From contig NZ_JAPHOV010000001.1 in the NCBI RefSeq assembly GCF_026191185.1, positions 370,001-434,000 of the forward strand: a DNA stretch of 64,000 nt, read 5' to 3'. The position numbers were made by a program, and so were the translations under genes. A model generated the notes under the pieces. It was not told the DNA's origin. It did not search any database and saw only the letters and a list, made by a program, of their open reading frames with translations. Shown here piece after piece: positions 25,107 to 34,920 of the stretch. The stretch comes from Legionella sp. PATHC032. Its GTDB lineage: Bacteria; Pseudomonadota; Gammaproteobacteria; Legionellales; Legionellaceae. Every line of letters begins with the position of its first letter. Position 1 is the stretch's first letter.

Positions 25107-25646
25107 ATGTCTAGAGTAGCAAAGGCCCCAGTAGTTCATTCACCAAATGTTGAAGTAACATTTGTTGATGGAGTAATCACTGTAAAAGGCCCAAAAGGAA
25201 TATTAACTCAAAAAATTAATAAACTGGTTAATATTCAACATAGTAAGGAATCAAATAAATTAGAGTTTTCACCTGCTTCTAATGATCCAATGGGATGGGC
25301 ACAAGCTGGTACAGCTAGAGCCTTAGTAAGAAATATGGTTCAAGGAGTAACTGAGGGATATACAGTTGCACTCGAGTTGGTTGGTGTAGGATATAGAGCG
25401 CAATCTAAAGATAAGTCAATTAGTTTGTCACTAGGATACTCACATTCTATAGAATATGATTTACCAAAAGGTGTCACCGTAGAAACTCCTAATAATACAA
25501 CCATTCTACTAAAGGGCGTTGATAAGCAAGTTCTTGGACAAATAGCTTCTGAAATTAGGGCATTTAGACCACCAGAGCCCTATAAAGGAAAGGGTGTTAA
25601 ATATGCTGGAGAGCAGATTGCTCGAAAAGAAGCTAAGAAGAAATAA
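25107..25646 (+). CDS. rplF: 50S ribosomal protein L6
   Basis: L6, 179 residues, is built of two similar domains near the sarcin-ricin loop. The signature [16 protein letters not shown] near the C-terminus is complete. It is separated from rplR by 10 nt. Confidence 0.97.
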   Translation: MSRVAKAPVVHSPNVEVTFVDGVITVKGPKGILTQKINKLVNIQHSKESNKLEFSPASNDPMGWAQAGTARALVRNMVQGVTEGYTVALELVGVGYRAQSKDKSISLSLGYSHSIEYDLPKGVTVETPNNTTILLKGVDKQVLGQIASEIRAFRPPEPYKGKGVKYAGEQIARKEAKKK

Positions 25647-25656
25647 GGTGTTAACT

Positions 25657-26016
25657 ATGAATAAGCAGAACGCACGACATAGACGTGGATTAAAAGCCAA
25701 AGCCTTAATACGTAAATCAGGCCGCTCAAGATTAGTTGTGTATCGAAGTGGTGTGCATATTTATTCTCAAATTGTCAAGTCAGATCAACTTGGTGATAAG
25801 GTATTGGTAGCATCCTCTACTATTGATAAAGAATTGAGATCCAGTTTGACTGGAAAAAGTAAAGTTGAACAAGCCAGTTTAGTTGGTCAACTGTTGGGTA
25901 AGCGCGCTAAGGAAGCAGGAATTACTCAGGTTGCATTTGACCGAGCAGGTTATAAATATCATGGCAGAGTTAAAGCACTTGCTGAAGGTGCACGCGAAGC
26001 CGGATTAGATTTTTAA
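25657..26016 (+). CDS. rplR: 50S ribosomal protein L18
   Basis: L18, 119 residues, binds 5S rRNA with L5. [15 protein letters not shown] and the C-terminal [23 protein letters not shown] are typical. The frame is open upstream into rplF, but ATG 25657, after AAGGTGTT, gives the family N-terminus ([10 protein letters not shown]). Confidence 0.96.
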   Translation: MNKQNARHRRGLKAKALIRKSGRSRLVVYRSGVHIYSQIVKSDQLGDKVLVASSTIDKELRSSLTGKSKVEQASLVGQLLGKRAKEAGITQVAFDRAGYKYHGRVKALAEGAREAGLDF

Positions 26017-26025
26017 GGAACGATT

Positions 26026-26532
26026 ATGTCATTCGATGAATTACCCAAGTCAGATGGATATCAAGAAAAATTGGTATCGGTAACTCGTACGGCTAAAGTT
26101 GTAAAAGGTGGGCGAGTTTTTGGTTTTGCTGTTTTAGTAGTTGTAGGTGACGGAAAGGGTAAAGTTGGGTTTGGACGAGGAAAGGCAAGAGAAGTTCCAA
26201 TAGCAATTCAAAAAGCTATGGATCAAGCCAAGAAAAATATGGTTTATATTCCTCTTTCGGGCACTACAATATTCCACGAAATTACATGGAACTACGGTGC
26301 TTCCAAAGTGTTTATGAAACCAGCGAGTGAAGGTACAGGAATCATTGCTGGAGGCGCTATGCGTGCCGTTTTGGAAGTGTTGGGTGTGCAAAATATTCTT
26401 GCAAAAAGCATTGGTTCTACCAATCCAAGTAACATTGTTCGTGCAACTATTGGTGCATTGACACATATTGGTACGCCGGACTATGTAGCAGCCAAACGTG
26501 GAAAAACCGTTGAAGAAGTAATGGCAGGCTAA
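26026..26532 (+). CDS. rpsE: 30S ribosomal protein S5
   Basis: S5, 168 residues, governs decoding accuracy. The double-stranded-RNA-binding-like N-domain with [20 protein letters not shown] and the [16 protein letters not shown] stretch are present. It starts 9 nt after rplR, and rpmD follows after 2 nt. Confidence 0.97.
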   Translation: MSFDELPKSDGYQEKLVSVTRTAKVVKGGRVFGFAVLVVVGDGKGKVGFGRGKAREVPIAIQKAMDQAKKNMVYIPLSGTTIFHEITWNYGASKVFMKPASEGTGIIAGGAMRAVLEVLGVQNILAKSIGSTNPSNIVRATIGALTHIGTPDYVAAKRGKTVEEVMAG

Positions 26533-26534
26533 TT

Positions 26535-26720
26535 ATGGGAAAAAAAATTAAAATAACCTTGGTTAAAAGCACTATAGGTAGAAAACCAAAGCATGTTGCT
26601 ATAGCCAAACAGCTGGGTTTAGGTAAAACAAATTCAAGTGTGGTTCATAGTGATACTCCTGCAATACGTGGACTTGTAAATGAAATTAATTACCTGTTGT
26701 TGGTTGAGGAGAGTGCGTAA
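26535..26720 (+). CDS. rpmD: 50S ribosomal protein L30
   Basis: L30, 61 residues, is a small peripheral protein. [24 protein letters not shown] fits the ferredoxin-like L30 fold (first 28 residues). Its stop overlaps the rplO start (TAATG). Confidence 0.95.
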   Translation: MGKKIKITLVKSTIGRKPKHVAIAKQLGLGKTNSSVVHSDTPAIRGLVNEINYLLLVEESA

Positions 26721-27154
26721 TGAATTTAAATACACTATCGCCAGATCCAGGATCCAGACCCTCAAGAAGACGAGTGGGAAGAGGTATTGGTTCTGGATTA
26801 GGAAAAACTTGTGGCAAAGGTCATAAAGGTCAAAAATCAAGGGCAGGTGGTTACCACAAAATTAATTTTGAAGGTGGTCAAATGCCTATACAAAGACGAT
26901 TACCCAAGATGGGTTTTAAGTCTAGAGTGGGCCGAACCATAGATGAAGTGAGTTTGGGGGAGCTTGCAAAATTGAAAGATGAAGTTATTGATTTACTTGC
27001 TTTGCGTAAAGCTGGCTTAATTAATAACTCAATCAAAGATGTTAAAGTAATTTTATCTGGCGAGCTGACCGCAGCAATTAAGCTTAAGGGTTTAAGGGTC
27101 ACTAAAGGAGCTCGTTCTGCTATAGAGAGTTTGGGCGGTAGTATAGAAGAGTGA
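26720..27154 (+). CDS. rplO: 50S ribosomal protein L15
   Basis: L15, 144 residues, has a glycine-rich extended N-terminus ([20 protein letters not shown]) and a globular C-terminal half ([14 protein letters not shown]). It overlaps rpmD by 1 nt, and secY starts 2 nt after its stop. Confidence 0.97.
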   Translation: MNLNTLSPDPGSRPSRRRVGRGIGSGLGKTCGKGHKGQKSRAGGYHKINFEGGQMPIQRRLPKMGFKSRVGRTIDEVSLGELAKLKDEVIDLLALRKAGLINNSIKDVKVILSGELTAAIKLKGLRVTKGARSAIESLGGSIEE

Positions 27155-27156
27155 CT

Positions 27157-28485
27157 ATGAAAAACCAAAAGCATAACGGTAGTAAGCCTCGTGGTGGATT
27201 AGCCGAACTAAAATCAAGATTGATGTTTGTTGTTCTCGGAATATTAGTATACAGGTTAGGTGCTCATATACCTGTTCCAGGGTTAGACCCTGCAAAATTA
27301 GCTAATTTCTTTAATGAACAGCAAAACACTATATTTGGTTTATTTAATATGTTTTCTGGTGGGGCCCTGTCTCGCGTGACAGTGTTTGCAATTGGTATTA
27401 TGCCTTATATTTCTGCATCAATTATTATCCAACTCTTTTCAGTAGTTTCTCCTAAATTGGAGCAATTAAAGAAAGAAGGAGAGTCTGGCCGTAGAAAAAT
27501 AAATCAATATACCAGATATTTAACATTGCTCTTGTCAATATTTCAGTCTATGGGTATGGCGAGATGGTTGGCTAGTCAACAAATTGCTATGCAGCCAGAT
27601 TTCTCATTCTATTTTACTGCTGTTGTAACTTTAGTTACAGGTACTATGTTTTTAATGTGGTTGGGTGAGCAAATTACTGAAAAAGGTGTTGGTAATGGAA
27701 TTTCCTTAATTATCTTTTCTGGAATTGTCTCTAGCATGCCAAATGCAATAGGATCTGTCCTTCAACAAGTTAAAGAAGGTCAGATGCAGGCCCTTACTCT
27801 AGTTATAATTGCAGCAGTAGTAGTTGTAGTTACTGGTTTTGTTGTATTTATGGAGCGTGCTCAACGACGAATTCGTGTTAATTATGCTCAGAGAACGCAG
27901 GGTAGAAAGGTATATGCAGCTCAAACAAGTCATTTACCATTAAAAATAAATATGTCAGGTGTGATTCCACCAATATTTGCATCTAGTATTATTTTATTGC
28001 CAGCCACTTTAGCGCAATTTTTTTCGCAAACTAAAGGGCTGAGTTGGTTATCTGATGTTGGAATGGCACTATCACCAGGTCAGCCTTTATATTTGATAGT
28101 GTATGCTGCAGCTATTTTGTTCTTTGCATTCTTTTATGCTGCCTTAGTTTTTAATCCTAAGGATACAGCAGATAACCTGAAAAAATCAGGGGCATATATT
28201 CCAGGAATTCGTCCGGGTGAACAAACCACAAAGTATATTGATTCAGTAATGACTCGTTTGACTTTGGTTGGAGCTATTTACTTGGTTTTGGTATGTTTGT
28301 TACCACAAATTCTAATGTATACCTGGCATGTTCCATTTTATTTTGGTGGTACTTCGTTGCTGATTATAGTTGTTGTTATTATGGATTTTGTAGCACAAGT
28401 ACAAGCTCATTTAATGACCCAGCAATATGATTCTTTATTAAAAAAGGCGAATTTTAGAGGTACTAAGTTACCTGGTCTGCTATGA
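27157..28485 (+). CDS. secY: Preprotein translocase subunit SecY
   Basis: SecY, 442 residues, is the channel-forming subunit of the Sec translocon with ten membrane helices. The signatures [16 protein letters not shown] and the [11 protein letters not shown] plug-side helix are present, as is the cytoplasmic C-terminus (RGTKLPGLL). ATG 27157 is preferred to GTG 27151. It is cotranscribed with ribosomal genes, and its partner secE is at 1907. Confidence 0.98.
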
Positions 28486-28501
28486 TTTATCGGAGTTAGG
28501 A

Positions 28502-28615
28502 ATGAAAGTAAGAGCATCAGTAAAGCGAATATGTCGCAATTGTAAAATAATAAAAAGAAGTGGCACTATACGAGTAATTTGTAAGGATGCCCGTCATAAA
28601 CAAAAGCAAGGGTAA
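28502..28615 (+). CDS. rpmJ: 50S ribosomal protein L36
   Basis: L36, 37 residues, is too short for most gene finders. It begins [17 protein letters not shown] and ends [13 protein letters not shown]11, C14, C27 and H32 form the zinc ribbon of the C+ type. GTTAGGA precedes the start. It is the last spc gene, between secY and rpsM as usual. Confidence 0.95.
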
Positions 28616-28622
28616 TATCTGC

Positions 28623-28651
28623 TTGATTTTATTTTATTAAAATAGTATCCT
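28623..28651 (+). promoter_or_regulatory. Candidate alpha-operon promoter (rpsM)
   Basis: TTGATT (28623-28628), 17 nt and TATCCT (28646-28651) form a moderate sigma-70 promoter in the rpmJ-rpsM gap. E. coli has no strong promoter here, so transcription may also simply continue from spc. Confidence 0.4.
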
Positions 28652-28671
28652 TCTGTCCCTTTCGACAGAAC
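28651..28671 (+). promoter_or_regulatory. Leader hairpin before rpsM (possible S4 target)
   Basis: TTCTGTC and GACAGAA form a perfect 7-bp stem 21 nt before the rpsM start, just ahead of CGGAGAAA. S4 represses the alpha operon in E. coli through a pseudoknot in this location. Whether this hairpin is that target cannot be told from the sequence alone. Confidence 0.4.
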
Positions 28672-28692
28672 AAATAACGTTCGGAGAAACTA

Positions 28693-29049
28693 ATGGCTCG
28701 TATTGCAGGAGTTAATATACCTGATCATAAACATGTGGTAATCGCTTTAACAGCAATTTATGGAATTGGTAAAACAACATCATTAAAATTATGTAAAACA
28801 GTTGATATAGATCCTTCAGCTAAAGTTTCTCAGTTGTCAGACGCTCAACTGGAAGCATTGAGAACTGAAATTGCAAAAATTACTGTGGAAGGTGATCTTC
28901 GACGTGTTGTAACAATGAACATAAAAAGGTTGATGGATCTTGGTTGTTATAGAGGGTTAAGGCACAGAAGAGGATTGCCGTTGCGCGGACAGCGTACGAA
29001 AACTAATGCTCGTACCAGAAAAGGCCGTAGAAAAGGCACTAGTAGTTGA
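28693..29049 (+). CDS. rpsM: 30S ribosomal protein S13
   Basis: S13, 118 residues, bridges to the 50S subunit and contacts P-site t[18 protein letters not shown], the YGIGKT helix-turn and [21 protein letters not shown] are typical. It is the first gene of the alpha group. Confidence 0.97.
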   Translation: MARIAGVNIPDHKHVVIALTAIYGIGKTTSLKLCKTVDIDPSAKVSQLSDAQLEALRTEIAKITVEGDLRRVVTMNIKRLMDLGCYRGLRHRRGLPLRGQRTKTNARTRKGRRKGTSS

Positions 29050-29072
29050 TTTTTCATGTAGGAAAATAAAAG

Positions 29073-29471
29073 ATGGCAATAACAAAGTCAAAGCAGCAAA
29101 AAACACGAAAAAAGATAAAACGTGTAGTGTCTGATGGCATAGTACACATACATGCATCTTTCAATAATACTATAGTTACCTTTACAGACAGACAAGGTAA
29201 TGCATTATGTTGGGCAACTTCTGGTGGTTCTGGATTCAGAGGTTCTAGAAAAAGTACTCCTTATGCTGCGCAAGTTGCAACTGAGCGAGCTGCTGCTGTT
29301 GCTAAAGAATATGGTATGAAATCTGTTGCAGTATTTGTACATGGTCCTGGTCCTGGTCGCGAATCTACTATTCGTGAATTAATAACCCAGGATTTTAAAA
29401 TTGTTGAAATTACCGATGTTACTGGCATACCACATAATGGTTGTAAGCCACCTAAAAAACGTCGTGTATAA
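29073..29471 (+). CDS. rpsK: 30S ribosomal protein S11
   Basis: S11, 132 residues, lies on the 30S platform. [19 protein letters not shown] and the C-terminal [18 protein letters not shown] are diagnostic. It follows rpsM by 23 nt and precedes rpsD by 16 nt. Confidence 0.97.
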   Translation: MAITKSKQQKTRKKIKRVVSDGIVHIHASFNNTIVTFTDRQGNALCWATSGGSGFRGSRKSTPYAAQVATERAAAVAKEYGMKSVAVFVHGPGPGRESTIRELITQDFKIVEITDVTGIPHNGCKPPKKRRV

Positions 29472-29487
29472 GACTCAGGAGTAATTA

Positions 29488-30108
29488 ATGGCTAGATATC
29501 TTGGTCCTAAATGTAAGTTGTCACGACGAGAAGGTTGTGATTTATTGCTTAAAAGTGGGGTTCGTGATCATAAATCCAAGTGTAAATCTGAAAAATTACC
29601 TGGACAACATGGTGATAAAAAACCTCGTTTAAATAGTTATGGAATTCAGCTTAGAGAAAAGCAAAAGATTAGAAGACTTTATGGGATTCTTGAAAAGCAA
29701 TTCCGTAATTATTACAAAAAAGCGGCTAGACAAAAGGGTTCTACAGGTGAAAATTTAATGGCTCTTTTGGAAAGACGTTTAGATAATGTTGTTTACCGTA
29801 TGGGTTTTGCCAGTACTCGTGCCGAAGCTAGACAGCTGGTTGCACATAAGGCAATACTTGTAAATGATAAAGTAGTTAACGTACCATCTTTTCTGGTTAA
29901 TCCTGGAGATACTGTATCAGTTCGACAAAAGGCTAAAAACCAAGGACGTATCCAAGCTGCTTTAGCTTTATCTGAACAAAGAGCACCTTGTGATTGGATT
30001 ACTGTAGATACTGCTTCTTTTAAGGGTACATTTTCTACAGCTCCAACGTTAATGGATTTATCTTCAGACTACAACGTAAACCTTGTTGTAGAACTTTACT
30101 CTAAGTAA
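29488..30108 (+). CDS. rpsD: 30S ribosomal protein S4
   Basis: S4, 206 residues, is a primary 16S binder and, in E. coli, the repressor of the alpha operon. [16 protein letters not shown] and the S4 RNA-binding domain ([20 protein letters not shown]) are complete. Confidence 0.97.
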   Translation: MARYLGPKCKLSRREGCDLLLKSGVRDHKSKCKSEKLPGQHGDKKPRLNSYGIQLREKQKIRRLYGILEKQFRNYYKKAARQKGSTGENLMALLERRLDNVVYRMGFASTRAEARQLVAHKAILVNDKVVNVPSFLVNPGDTVSVRQKAKNQGRIQAALALSEQRAPCDWITVDTASFKGTFSTAPTLMDLSSDYNVNLVVELYSK

Positions 30109-30126
30109 GCTCGGAGAGATAGCTGA

Positions 30127-31119
30127 ATGTATACTGAAATCAATGAAATGCTGACGCCTAAGGTTCTCAAGGTACAGGCCGAGTCGCCCTATAAAGCTAG
30201 AATAGTTTTAGAACCTTTGGAGCGAGGTTTTGGTCACACCCTCGGCAATGCTTTGAGAAGAATCTTATTGTCATCCATGCCTGGAAGTGCCATTACCGAA
30301 GCTTCTATCGATGGTGTTTTGCATGAATATAGTACTATTGAAGGGGTTCAGGAGGATGTAGTTGATTTGTTACTTAACCTAAAATCAGTTGCTATCAAAT
30401 TGACTGTAGGAAATGAAGCACAGGTTACACTCAATAAAGAAGGACCGTGTCAAGTTACAGCTGGAGATATTCAGTTGACTCATGGTCAAGAAATTATTAA
30501 TCCTGAACTTGTTATTGCCAATCTTAATGAAAAGGGTAAATTGAATATGACCCTTAAAGTTGAAAGAGGGATTGGCTTTCATAATACTGATGCATTTGTT
30601 CGCTATCATGATGATGAAATTGAGAAAAAAACTGTCGGAAAATTAAAAATTGATAACAGTTTTTCTCCAGTGAAGAAAGTGGCTTATTTCGTCGACAGTG
30701 CACGTGTTGAAAACAGAACAGATTTAGATAAACTTACAATTGAATTAGAAACTAACGGTACTATTGACGCTGAAGAGGCAATAAGAATATCCGCTAGTAT
30801 ACTGCAAAGACAACTTCATGCGTTTGTTGACATGAAATTTGAAGAATCACGTGCTGATAATAAAGAACGTAATGATTTTGATCCTGTTTTATTGCGTTCA
30901 GTGGATGATTTAGAGTTAACTGTTCGATCAGCGAATTGTTTGAAAGCTGAAAACATTCATTATATAGGCGATTTGGTTCAAAGAACAGAAAGTGAATTAT
31001 TAAAGACACCTAATCTTGGTAAGAAGTCACTAACTGAAATTAAAGATGTTTTAGCATCACGATCATTATCGCTGGGTATGAAACTTGAGAATTGGCCGCC
31101 AGCAAGCCTTGGCGAGTAA
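30127..31119 (+). CDS. rpoA: DNA-directed RNA polymerase subunit alpha
   Basis: RpoA, 330 residues, scaffolds RNA polymerase assembly. The N-terminal domain has [19 protein letters not shown]. The C-terminal domain (from about residue 245) has [22 protein letters not shown] and [16 protein letters not shown], which contact UP elements and activators. CGGAGAGATAGCTGA precedes the start. Confidence 0.98.
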   Translation: MYTEINEMLTPKVLKVQAESPYKARIVLEPLERGFGHTLGNALRRILLSSMPGSAITEASIDGVLHEYSTIEGVQEDVVDLLLNLKSVAIKLTVGNEAQVTLNKEGPCQVTAGDIQLTHGQEIINPELVIANLNEKGKLNMTLKVERGIGFHNTDAFVRYHDDEIEKKTVGKLKIDNSFSPVKKVAYFVDSARVENRTDLDKLTIELETNGTIDAEEAIRISASILQRQLHAFVDMKFEESRADNKERNDFDPVLLRSVDDLELTVRSANCLKAENIHYIGDLVQRTESELLKTPNLGKKSLTEIKDVLASRSLSLGMKLENWPPASLGE

Positions 31120-31137
31120 TATTTAGGAGTCTTTGTT

Positions 31138-31521
31138 ATGCGTCACCGTAATTCCGGACGTAGTTTTAGCCGTACAAGTAGCCACCGAAAGGCCATGTTT
31201 TCTAACATGTGTTGTTCTTTGATTGAGCATGAGTTGATTAGAACAACTTTGCCCAAGGCAAAAGATTTACGTCGATATATCGAACCTTTGATTACTGTTA
31301 GTAAATCTGATTCAGTAGCATCACGCAGACGTGCTTTCAATATTTTGCGGTCTAAATCAGCGGTAGGTAAATTGTTTACTGATTTAGGTCCACGTTTTGC
31401 AAAACGACCTGGGGGGTACATCCGTATTATTAAATGTGGGTATAGGGATGGTGATAATGCGCCCATGGCTATAGTTGAATTAATGGATAGACCCATCACA
31501 AGTGATGATACAGAAGAGTAA
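31138..31521 (+). CDS. rplQ: 50S ribosomal protein L17
   Basis: L17, 127 residues, sits near the tunnel exit. [20 protein letters not shown] and the [18 protein letters not shown] block are standard. It is the last gene of the large ribosomal cluster and is followed by a strong terminator. Confidence 0.97.
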   Translation: MRHRNSGRSFSRTSSHRKAMFSNMCCSLIEHELIRTTLPKAKDLRRYIEPLITVSKSDSVASRRRAFNILRSKSAVGKLFTDLGPRFAKRPGGYIRIIKCGYRDGDNAPMAIVELMDRPITSDDTEE

Positions 31522-31550
31522 ATTTTAGTTTATAATAAAATCTTTTTTTG

Positions 31551-31576
31551 AGCCCGCATTAAAGCGGGCTTTTTAT
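31551..31576 (+). terminator. Rho-independent terminator after rplQ
   Basis: AGCCCGC and GCGGGCT form a 7-bp GC-rich stem with an ATTAAA loop, followed by TTTTATTTTA. It ends the ribosomal transcript 30 nt after rplQ. The opposite strand lacks a T-run after the stem, so it probably does not serve ssb. Confidence 0.9.
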
Positions 31577-31585
31577 TTTAATCAT

Positions 31586-32065
31586 TTAAAATGGTATGTC
31601 ATCATCTAATTCATCAAAAGCATCTTGTGCGGTAGATGTTGGTGAAGCTTGATTTTTTGTTGAAGTTTGTTGGGAGGTGGAGGTTCCCTGGAATGAAGGC
31701 ATGTCGTCATAATTGGAGGCACTGCTTCCTTTGCTATCGAGCATTTGAATATCAGACGCAACAATTTCAGTTGTATATCTGTCTTGACCCTGCTGATCTT
31801 GCCATTTTCTTGTTCTTAAACTACCTTCAACATATAGCTTAGATCCTTTACGAATATATTCACCAGCTATTTCACCCAGACGATTAAAACATACGACCCT
31901 ATGCCATTCAGTTCTATCTTGTTTTTCACCAGTCGTTTTGTCTTTCCATGTTTCACTGGTAGCAACTGAAAGCGTAGTAACAGCATTTCCGTTAGGTAAA
32001 TACCGTACATCGGGATCCGCTCCTACATTGCCAACAAGTATTACTTTATTTATTCCTCTTGCCAT
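31586..32065 (-). CDS. ssb: Single-stranded DNA-binding protein
   Basis: SSB, 159 residues, binds single-stranded DNA as a tetramer. The OB-fold domain starts [20 protein letters not shown] linker rich in Ser/Thr/Gln leads to the acidic tail DELDDDIPF, which recruits repair and replication partners. An upstream ATG at 32074 overlaps the AGGAG, so ATG 32065 with 9-nt spacing is chosen. It faces rplQ convergently and is downstream of the yajR-type gene. Confidence 0.97.
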   Translation of the reverse strand: MARGINKVILVGNVGADPDVRYLPNGNAVTTLSVATSETWKDKTTGEKQDRTEWHRVVCFNRLGEIAGEYIRKGSKLYVEGSLRTRKWQDQQGQDRYTTEIVASDIQMLDSKGSSASNYDDMPSFQGTSTSQQTSTKNQASPTSTAQDAFDELDDDIPF

Positions 32066-32148
32066 TGAAATCATCTCCTGTATGCGAAAGTTAGTTAGGT
32101 ATTATACATAATTTGAAAGTTATTTCGTAGCGGCTCAATGAGAATCAG

Positions 32149-33516
32149 CTATTGGCAAATTTTAGACTGGTGAAGAATCTTTTCAGCGCTTCCTGCACTA
32201 TATTCTGTATTATCAACTCGAATGTACAACGTATTTTCATCCTTGGACAAAATTACCTCTTTAATACCGGCTACTTTTAAAAGCTGTTTGATAATTAATT
32301 TTGGTTCTTCATTAGTTGATTTAAGAGGTAAAATTAGAGTAGAAAAATAGACATTGGATTTCATGCTCAGTGAAATGATGAGCCATAGAACTCCCAAGAT
32401 CATGTTAAGTAAAAAAATAGCTTGGTTATCATGCCATTGATAGAGAATGCCTGCTAAAGAGCCTCCAAAAAAAATTCCTAGAAATTGACTCGTTGAATAA
32501 ATACCCATGGCTGTACCTTTACTCCCGGGATTTGCCTGTTTTGAGACTAATGATGGTAATGTTGCTTCAAGAATGTTGAAAGAAATGAAATACAAAAACA
32601 TTAACAAGCATAGCCAATACCAGCTTTTTGATGTCAATACTAATAGGCCTTGTGTGAGGGTAGTAAGCAGTACAGATAAAATAAATACTGTCTTTAAGAG
32701 TTTTTTTCTTTCTGAAATAACGATAAATGGTACCATTAAAATAAATGAGAATAACATGAGTGGTAAATAGAAGTGCCACTGCTGATGCAATTGTCCATTC
32801 TCAATTTGATATTTCAAAAGCATAGGTATGGCGAAAAAAGTAGCTGTCAGAATAAAATGCTGACAAAAAATACCAAAATTCAGGCGTTGTAAATGTTGAT
32901 CTGTTACTACAGGTTTAATGAGTGATAAGTTGGGTTCACTATCTGCATGAAACTGTTCTTTTGAGGGATTGGGAATGATTAGATAAAGGATTATAATCCC
33001 TAAAACAGCTAAAATTGTTGTGAGATAGAACACCCCTGATAATCCATAGTAGTGGGTGAGAGCAGGGCTAATTATCATTGCTAGGCTAAATGATGTTCCA
33101 ATAGTTATCCCTACTACGGCCATTGCCTTTGTGCGTTGTTCATCCAGGGTTAAATCAGCAAGCAAAGCAATTAACACACTACCTATAGCGCCAGCACCCT
33201 GCAATATTCTGGCAGTTATCATTCCGCCAATAGAATGGGTTACTGCTCCTAACAAACTTCCGGCAGCGAATAACAAAAGACCTATTGCAATCATGGGTTT
33301 TCTGCCAATTTTATCTGAAAGCATACCAAAAGGGATTTGTAGTAATCCTTGTGCCAATCCATAGCTTCCCAAAGCCAAGCCAATTAATGTTGGAGTGGCT
33401 CCCTTAAGTTCGGTGGCGTAAAGTGTGAATACCGGGATAAGTAAAAATAATCCCAGTAGACGAAAAGAGAATATTGCTGCTATAGGAAAAACAGTTTTGT
33501 TCCAAGAATACTTCAT
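32149..33516 (-). CDS. yajR: MFS transporter with C-terminal YAM domain (YajR type)
   Basis: This is a 455-residue major facilitator with about 12 membrane helices and the motif A sequence GMLSDKIGRKP between helices 2 and 3. A soluble tail (about residues 395-455) containing VAGIKEVILSKDENTLYIRVDN matches the ferredoxin-like YAM domain that defines E. coli YajR (454 residues). KGTAMGIYSTSQFLGIFFGG is also shared with YajR. The substrate is unknown. In Pseudomonas an MFS gene lies between ssb and divergent uvrA, and the same pairing with ssb is seen here. Confidence 0.9.
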   Translation of the reverse strand: MKYSWNKTVFPIAAIFSFRLLGLFLLIPVFTLYATELKGATPTLIGLALGSYGLAQGLLQIPFGMLSDKIGRKPMIAIGLLLFAAGSLLGAVTHSIGGMITARILQGAGAIGSVLIALLADLTLDEQRTKAMAVVGITIGTSFSLAMIISPALTHYYGLSGVFYLTTILAVLGIIILYLIIPNPSKEQFHADSEPNLSLIKPVVTDQHLQRLNFGIFCQHFILTATFFAIPMLLKYQIENGQLHQQWHFYLPLMLFSFILMVPFIVISERKKLLKTVFILSVLLTTLTQGLLVLTSKSWYWLCLLMFLYFISFNILEATLPSLVSKQANPGSKGTAMGIYSTSQFLGIFFGGSLAGILYQWHDNQAIFLLNMILGVLWLIISLSMKSNVYFSTLILPLKSTNEEPKLIIKQLLKVAGIKEVILSKDENTLYIRVDNTEYSAGSAEKILHQSKICQ

Positions 33517-33677
33517 TCATTATAGGTATAAATTATATTATGTGGAGATGGTACAAACTAAGTGCCTTGGAAACAAGATAAATTATGAAATTACACTTGA
33601 TAGAGTCCCTATATTTCCATTGACAGCACAGCAGATTAACGGTAGTTTGGTGGGATTTTATACTATAGGGTTATTGT

Positions 33678-34436
33678 ATGAGTTCATTAGTTTTTTCAGG
33701 AAAAGTAGGGTTGATAACAGGTGGTGCGCGAGGAATAGGAAAGGCGACCGCATTAAAATTAGCGCATGCTGGCTGTGATATTGCTGTTGTGTATTACAAT
33801 AGCTCTGACGAAGCTCAAAACCTGGTCAATGAAATAAGCAATATGGGTAGAAAAGCAATTGCCTTACAAGCCAATGTAGCAGATTGTCAATCGGTCAAAG
33901 AAATGTTCTCTCAATTCAGAGAGCACTTTAAACACTTAAATTTTCTAGTAAGTAATGCGGCAAGTGGAGTATTAAAGCCTGCTTTGAAGATGTCGACCAA
34001 GCATTGGCGCTGGTGTTTGGAAACAAATGCTTTGGCTTTGAACCACCTGGTTACTGAAGGCCTTGATTTAATGCCTAAAAATAGTCGGGTTATTGCTCTT
34101 TCCAGCTTAGGTGCATCAAGGGCAATTCCAAATTATGCTTTTATTGGAGCCTCTAAAGCTGCTCTGGAAGCATTAGTCCGTTCGCTAAGTTTAGAGTTGG
34201 CTACTCATGGCATTACTGTGAATACTGTTTCTGCAGGTGTTGTCGATACGGATGCTTTAAAGCATTTTCCAAACAGAGAACAGTTATTGGATGAATATCA
34301 AGCGCATGCTTTGGCTGACAGAGCTTTAACACCAGAAGATGTGGCTAATGCTATCTATTTGCTTTGTTTGCCTGAAGCAGCGATGATTAATGCCCATACA
34401 TTATATGTTGATGCAGGGTATAGTCAGGTTGGGTAG
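33678..34436 (+). CDS. fabL: Enoyl-ACP reductase, FabL-like (SDR family)
   Basis: A 252-residue short-chain dehydrogenase with the cofactor motif TGGARGIG (14-21). The catalytic pair is Y153 and K160, spaced Y-X6-K as in enoyl-ACP reductases and unlike the Y-X3-K of FabG. The blocks NAASGVLKPAL and DTDALKHFPNRE are what I recall from Bacillus subtilis FabL, the NADPH-dependent enoyl reductase III. It probably does the last reduction in each elongation cycle of the acyl chain built by the neighbouring genes. It starts the cluster, divergent from yajR. Confidence 0.8.
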   Translation: MSSLVFSGKVGLITGGARGIGKATALKLAHAGCDIAVVYYNSSDEAQNLVNEISNMGRKAIALQANVADCQSVKEMFSQFREHFKHLNFLVSNAASGVLKPALKMSTKHWRWCLETNALALNHLVTEGLDLMPKNSRVIALSSLGASRAIPNYAFIGASKAALEALVRSLSLELATHGITVNTVSAGVVDTDALKHFPNREQLLDEYQAHALADRALTPEDVANAIYLLCLPEAAMINAHTLYVDAGYSQVG

Positions 34437-34458
34437 TAGATGATAAAAGTAATTTTTA

Positions 34459-34467
34459 TGATATAAT
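34459..34467 (+). promoter_or_regulatory. Extended -10 promoter upstream of the special acyl carrier protein
   Basis: TGATATAAT (34459-34467) is a perfect extended -10, with no good -35, in the 70-nt gap before the acyl carrier gene. It is the same 9-mer as at 23032. It would let acpXL to lpxXL be transcribed apart from the fabL-like gene. Confidence 0.5.
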
Positions 34468-34506
34468 TTCAAGCTTTGCGAGCTTTGTTGGTTCAGAGGA
34501 TAAAAT

Positions 34507-34920
34507 ATGAATGTAGCTGAAGTTTACCCTAAGGTTAGGGAAATTATTGCTGATGTATTAGTAATTGATGAAGAAGAAATTTCTTTAAACAGTAGTTTAA
34601 TTGAAGATTTGGGTGCTGAGTCTATCGATTTTCTTGATTTGGTTTTTCAATTGGAAAAAGAATTCAAGATTAAAATCCCAAGAGGCCAGTTGGAAAAGAA
34701 TGCTCGTGGTGATCTGGCTGAAGATGAGTTTGAGAAGGGCGGTATTTTAACAACGGCAGGATTACAGGCATTAAAGAATTATTTGAGTGAAGTCCCCGCT
34801 GAGCGATTTAAAGAAAATATGAAAGTGAACGAAATTCCTGTGTTGTTTACCGTAGAAACTTTTTGCAAGCTGGTTGTTTCAGCTATAGTCCAGCAGCAAG
34901 CAATGGAAACTGTAGCCTGA
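34507..34920 (+). CDS. acpXL: Acyl carrier protein for very long-chain fatty acid (AcpXL-like)
   Basis: A 137-residue acyl carrier protein. The helix II block IEDLGAESIDFLDLVFQLEK carries the phosphopantetheine serine S39; the FLDLVF...KEFKIKIP pattern resembles rhizobial AcpXL (FLDIVF...KEFGIKIP) more than housekeeping AcpP. Ordinary carriers have about 80 residues and AcpXL about 92. This one has an extra C-terminal segment of some 45 residues (from about 93) that includes a hydrophobic stretch. AGAGGATAAAAT precedes the start. The stop overlaps the next start (TGATG). Confidence 0.8.
   Translation: MNVAEVYPKVREIIADVLVIDEEEISLNSSLIEDLGAESIDFLDLVFQLEKEFKIKIPRGQLEKNARGDLAEDEFEKGGILTTAGLQALKNYLSEVPAERFKENMKVNEIPVLFTVETFCKLVVSAIVQQQAMETVA

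Noticed and set aside
33620..33664. Promoter for the fabL-like gene from TTGACA at 33620 or TATACT at 33659
   Set aside because: TTGACA has no good -10 at 16-18 nt, and TATACT would start RNA only about 7 nt before the start codon; neither was convincing enough to list.
33678..34436. Calling the SDR gene FabG (ketoacyl reductase)
   Set aside because: The catalytic spacing is Y-X6-K and the sequence blocks match enoyl reductase FabL better.
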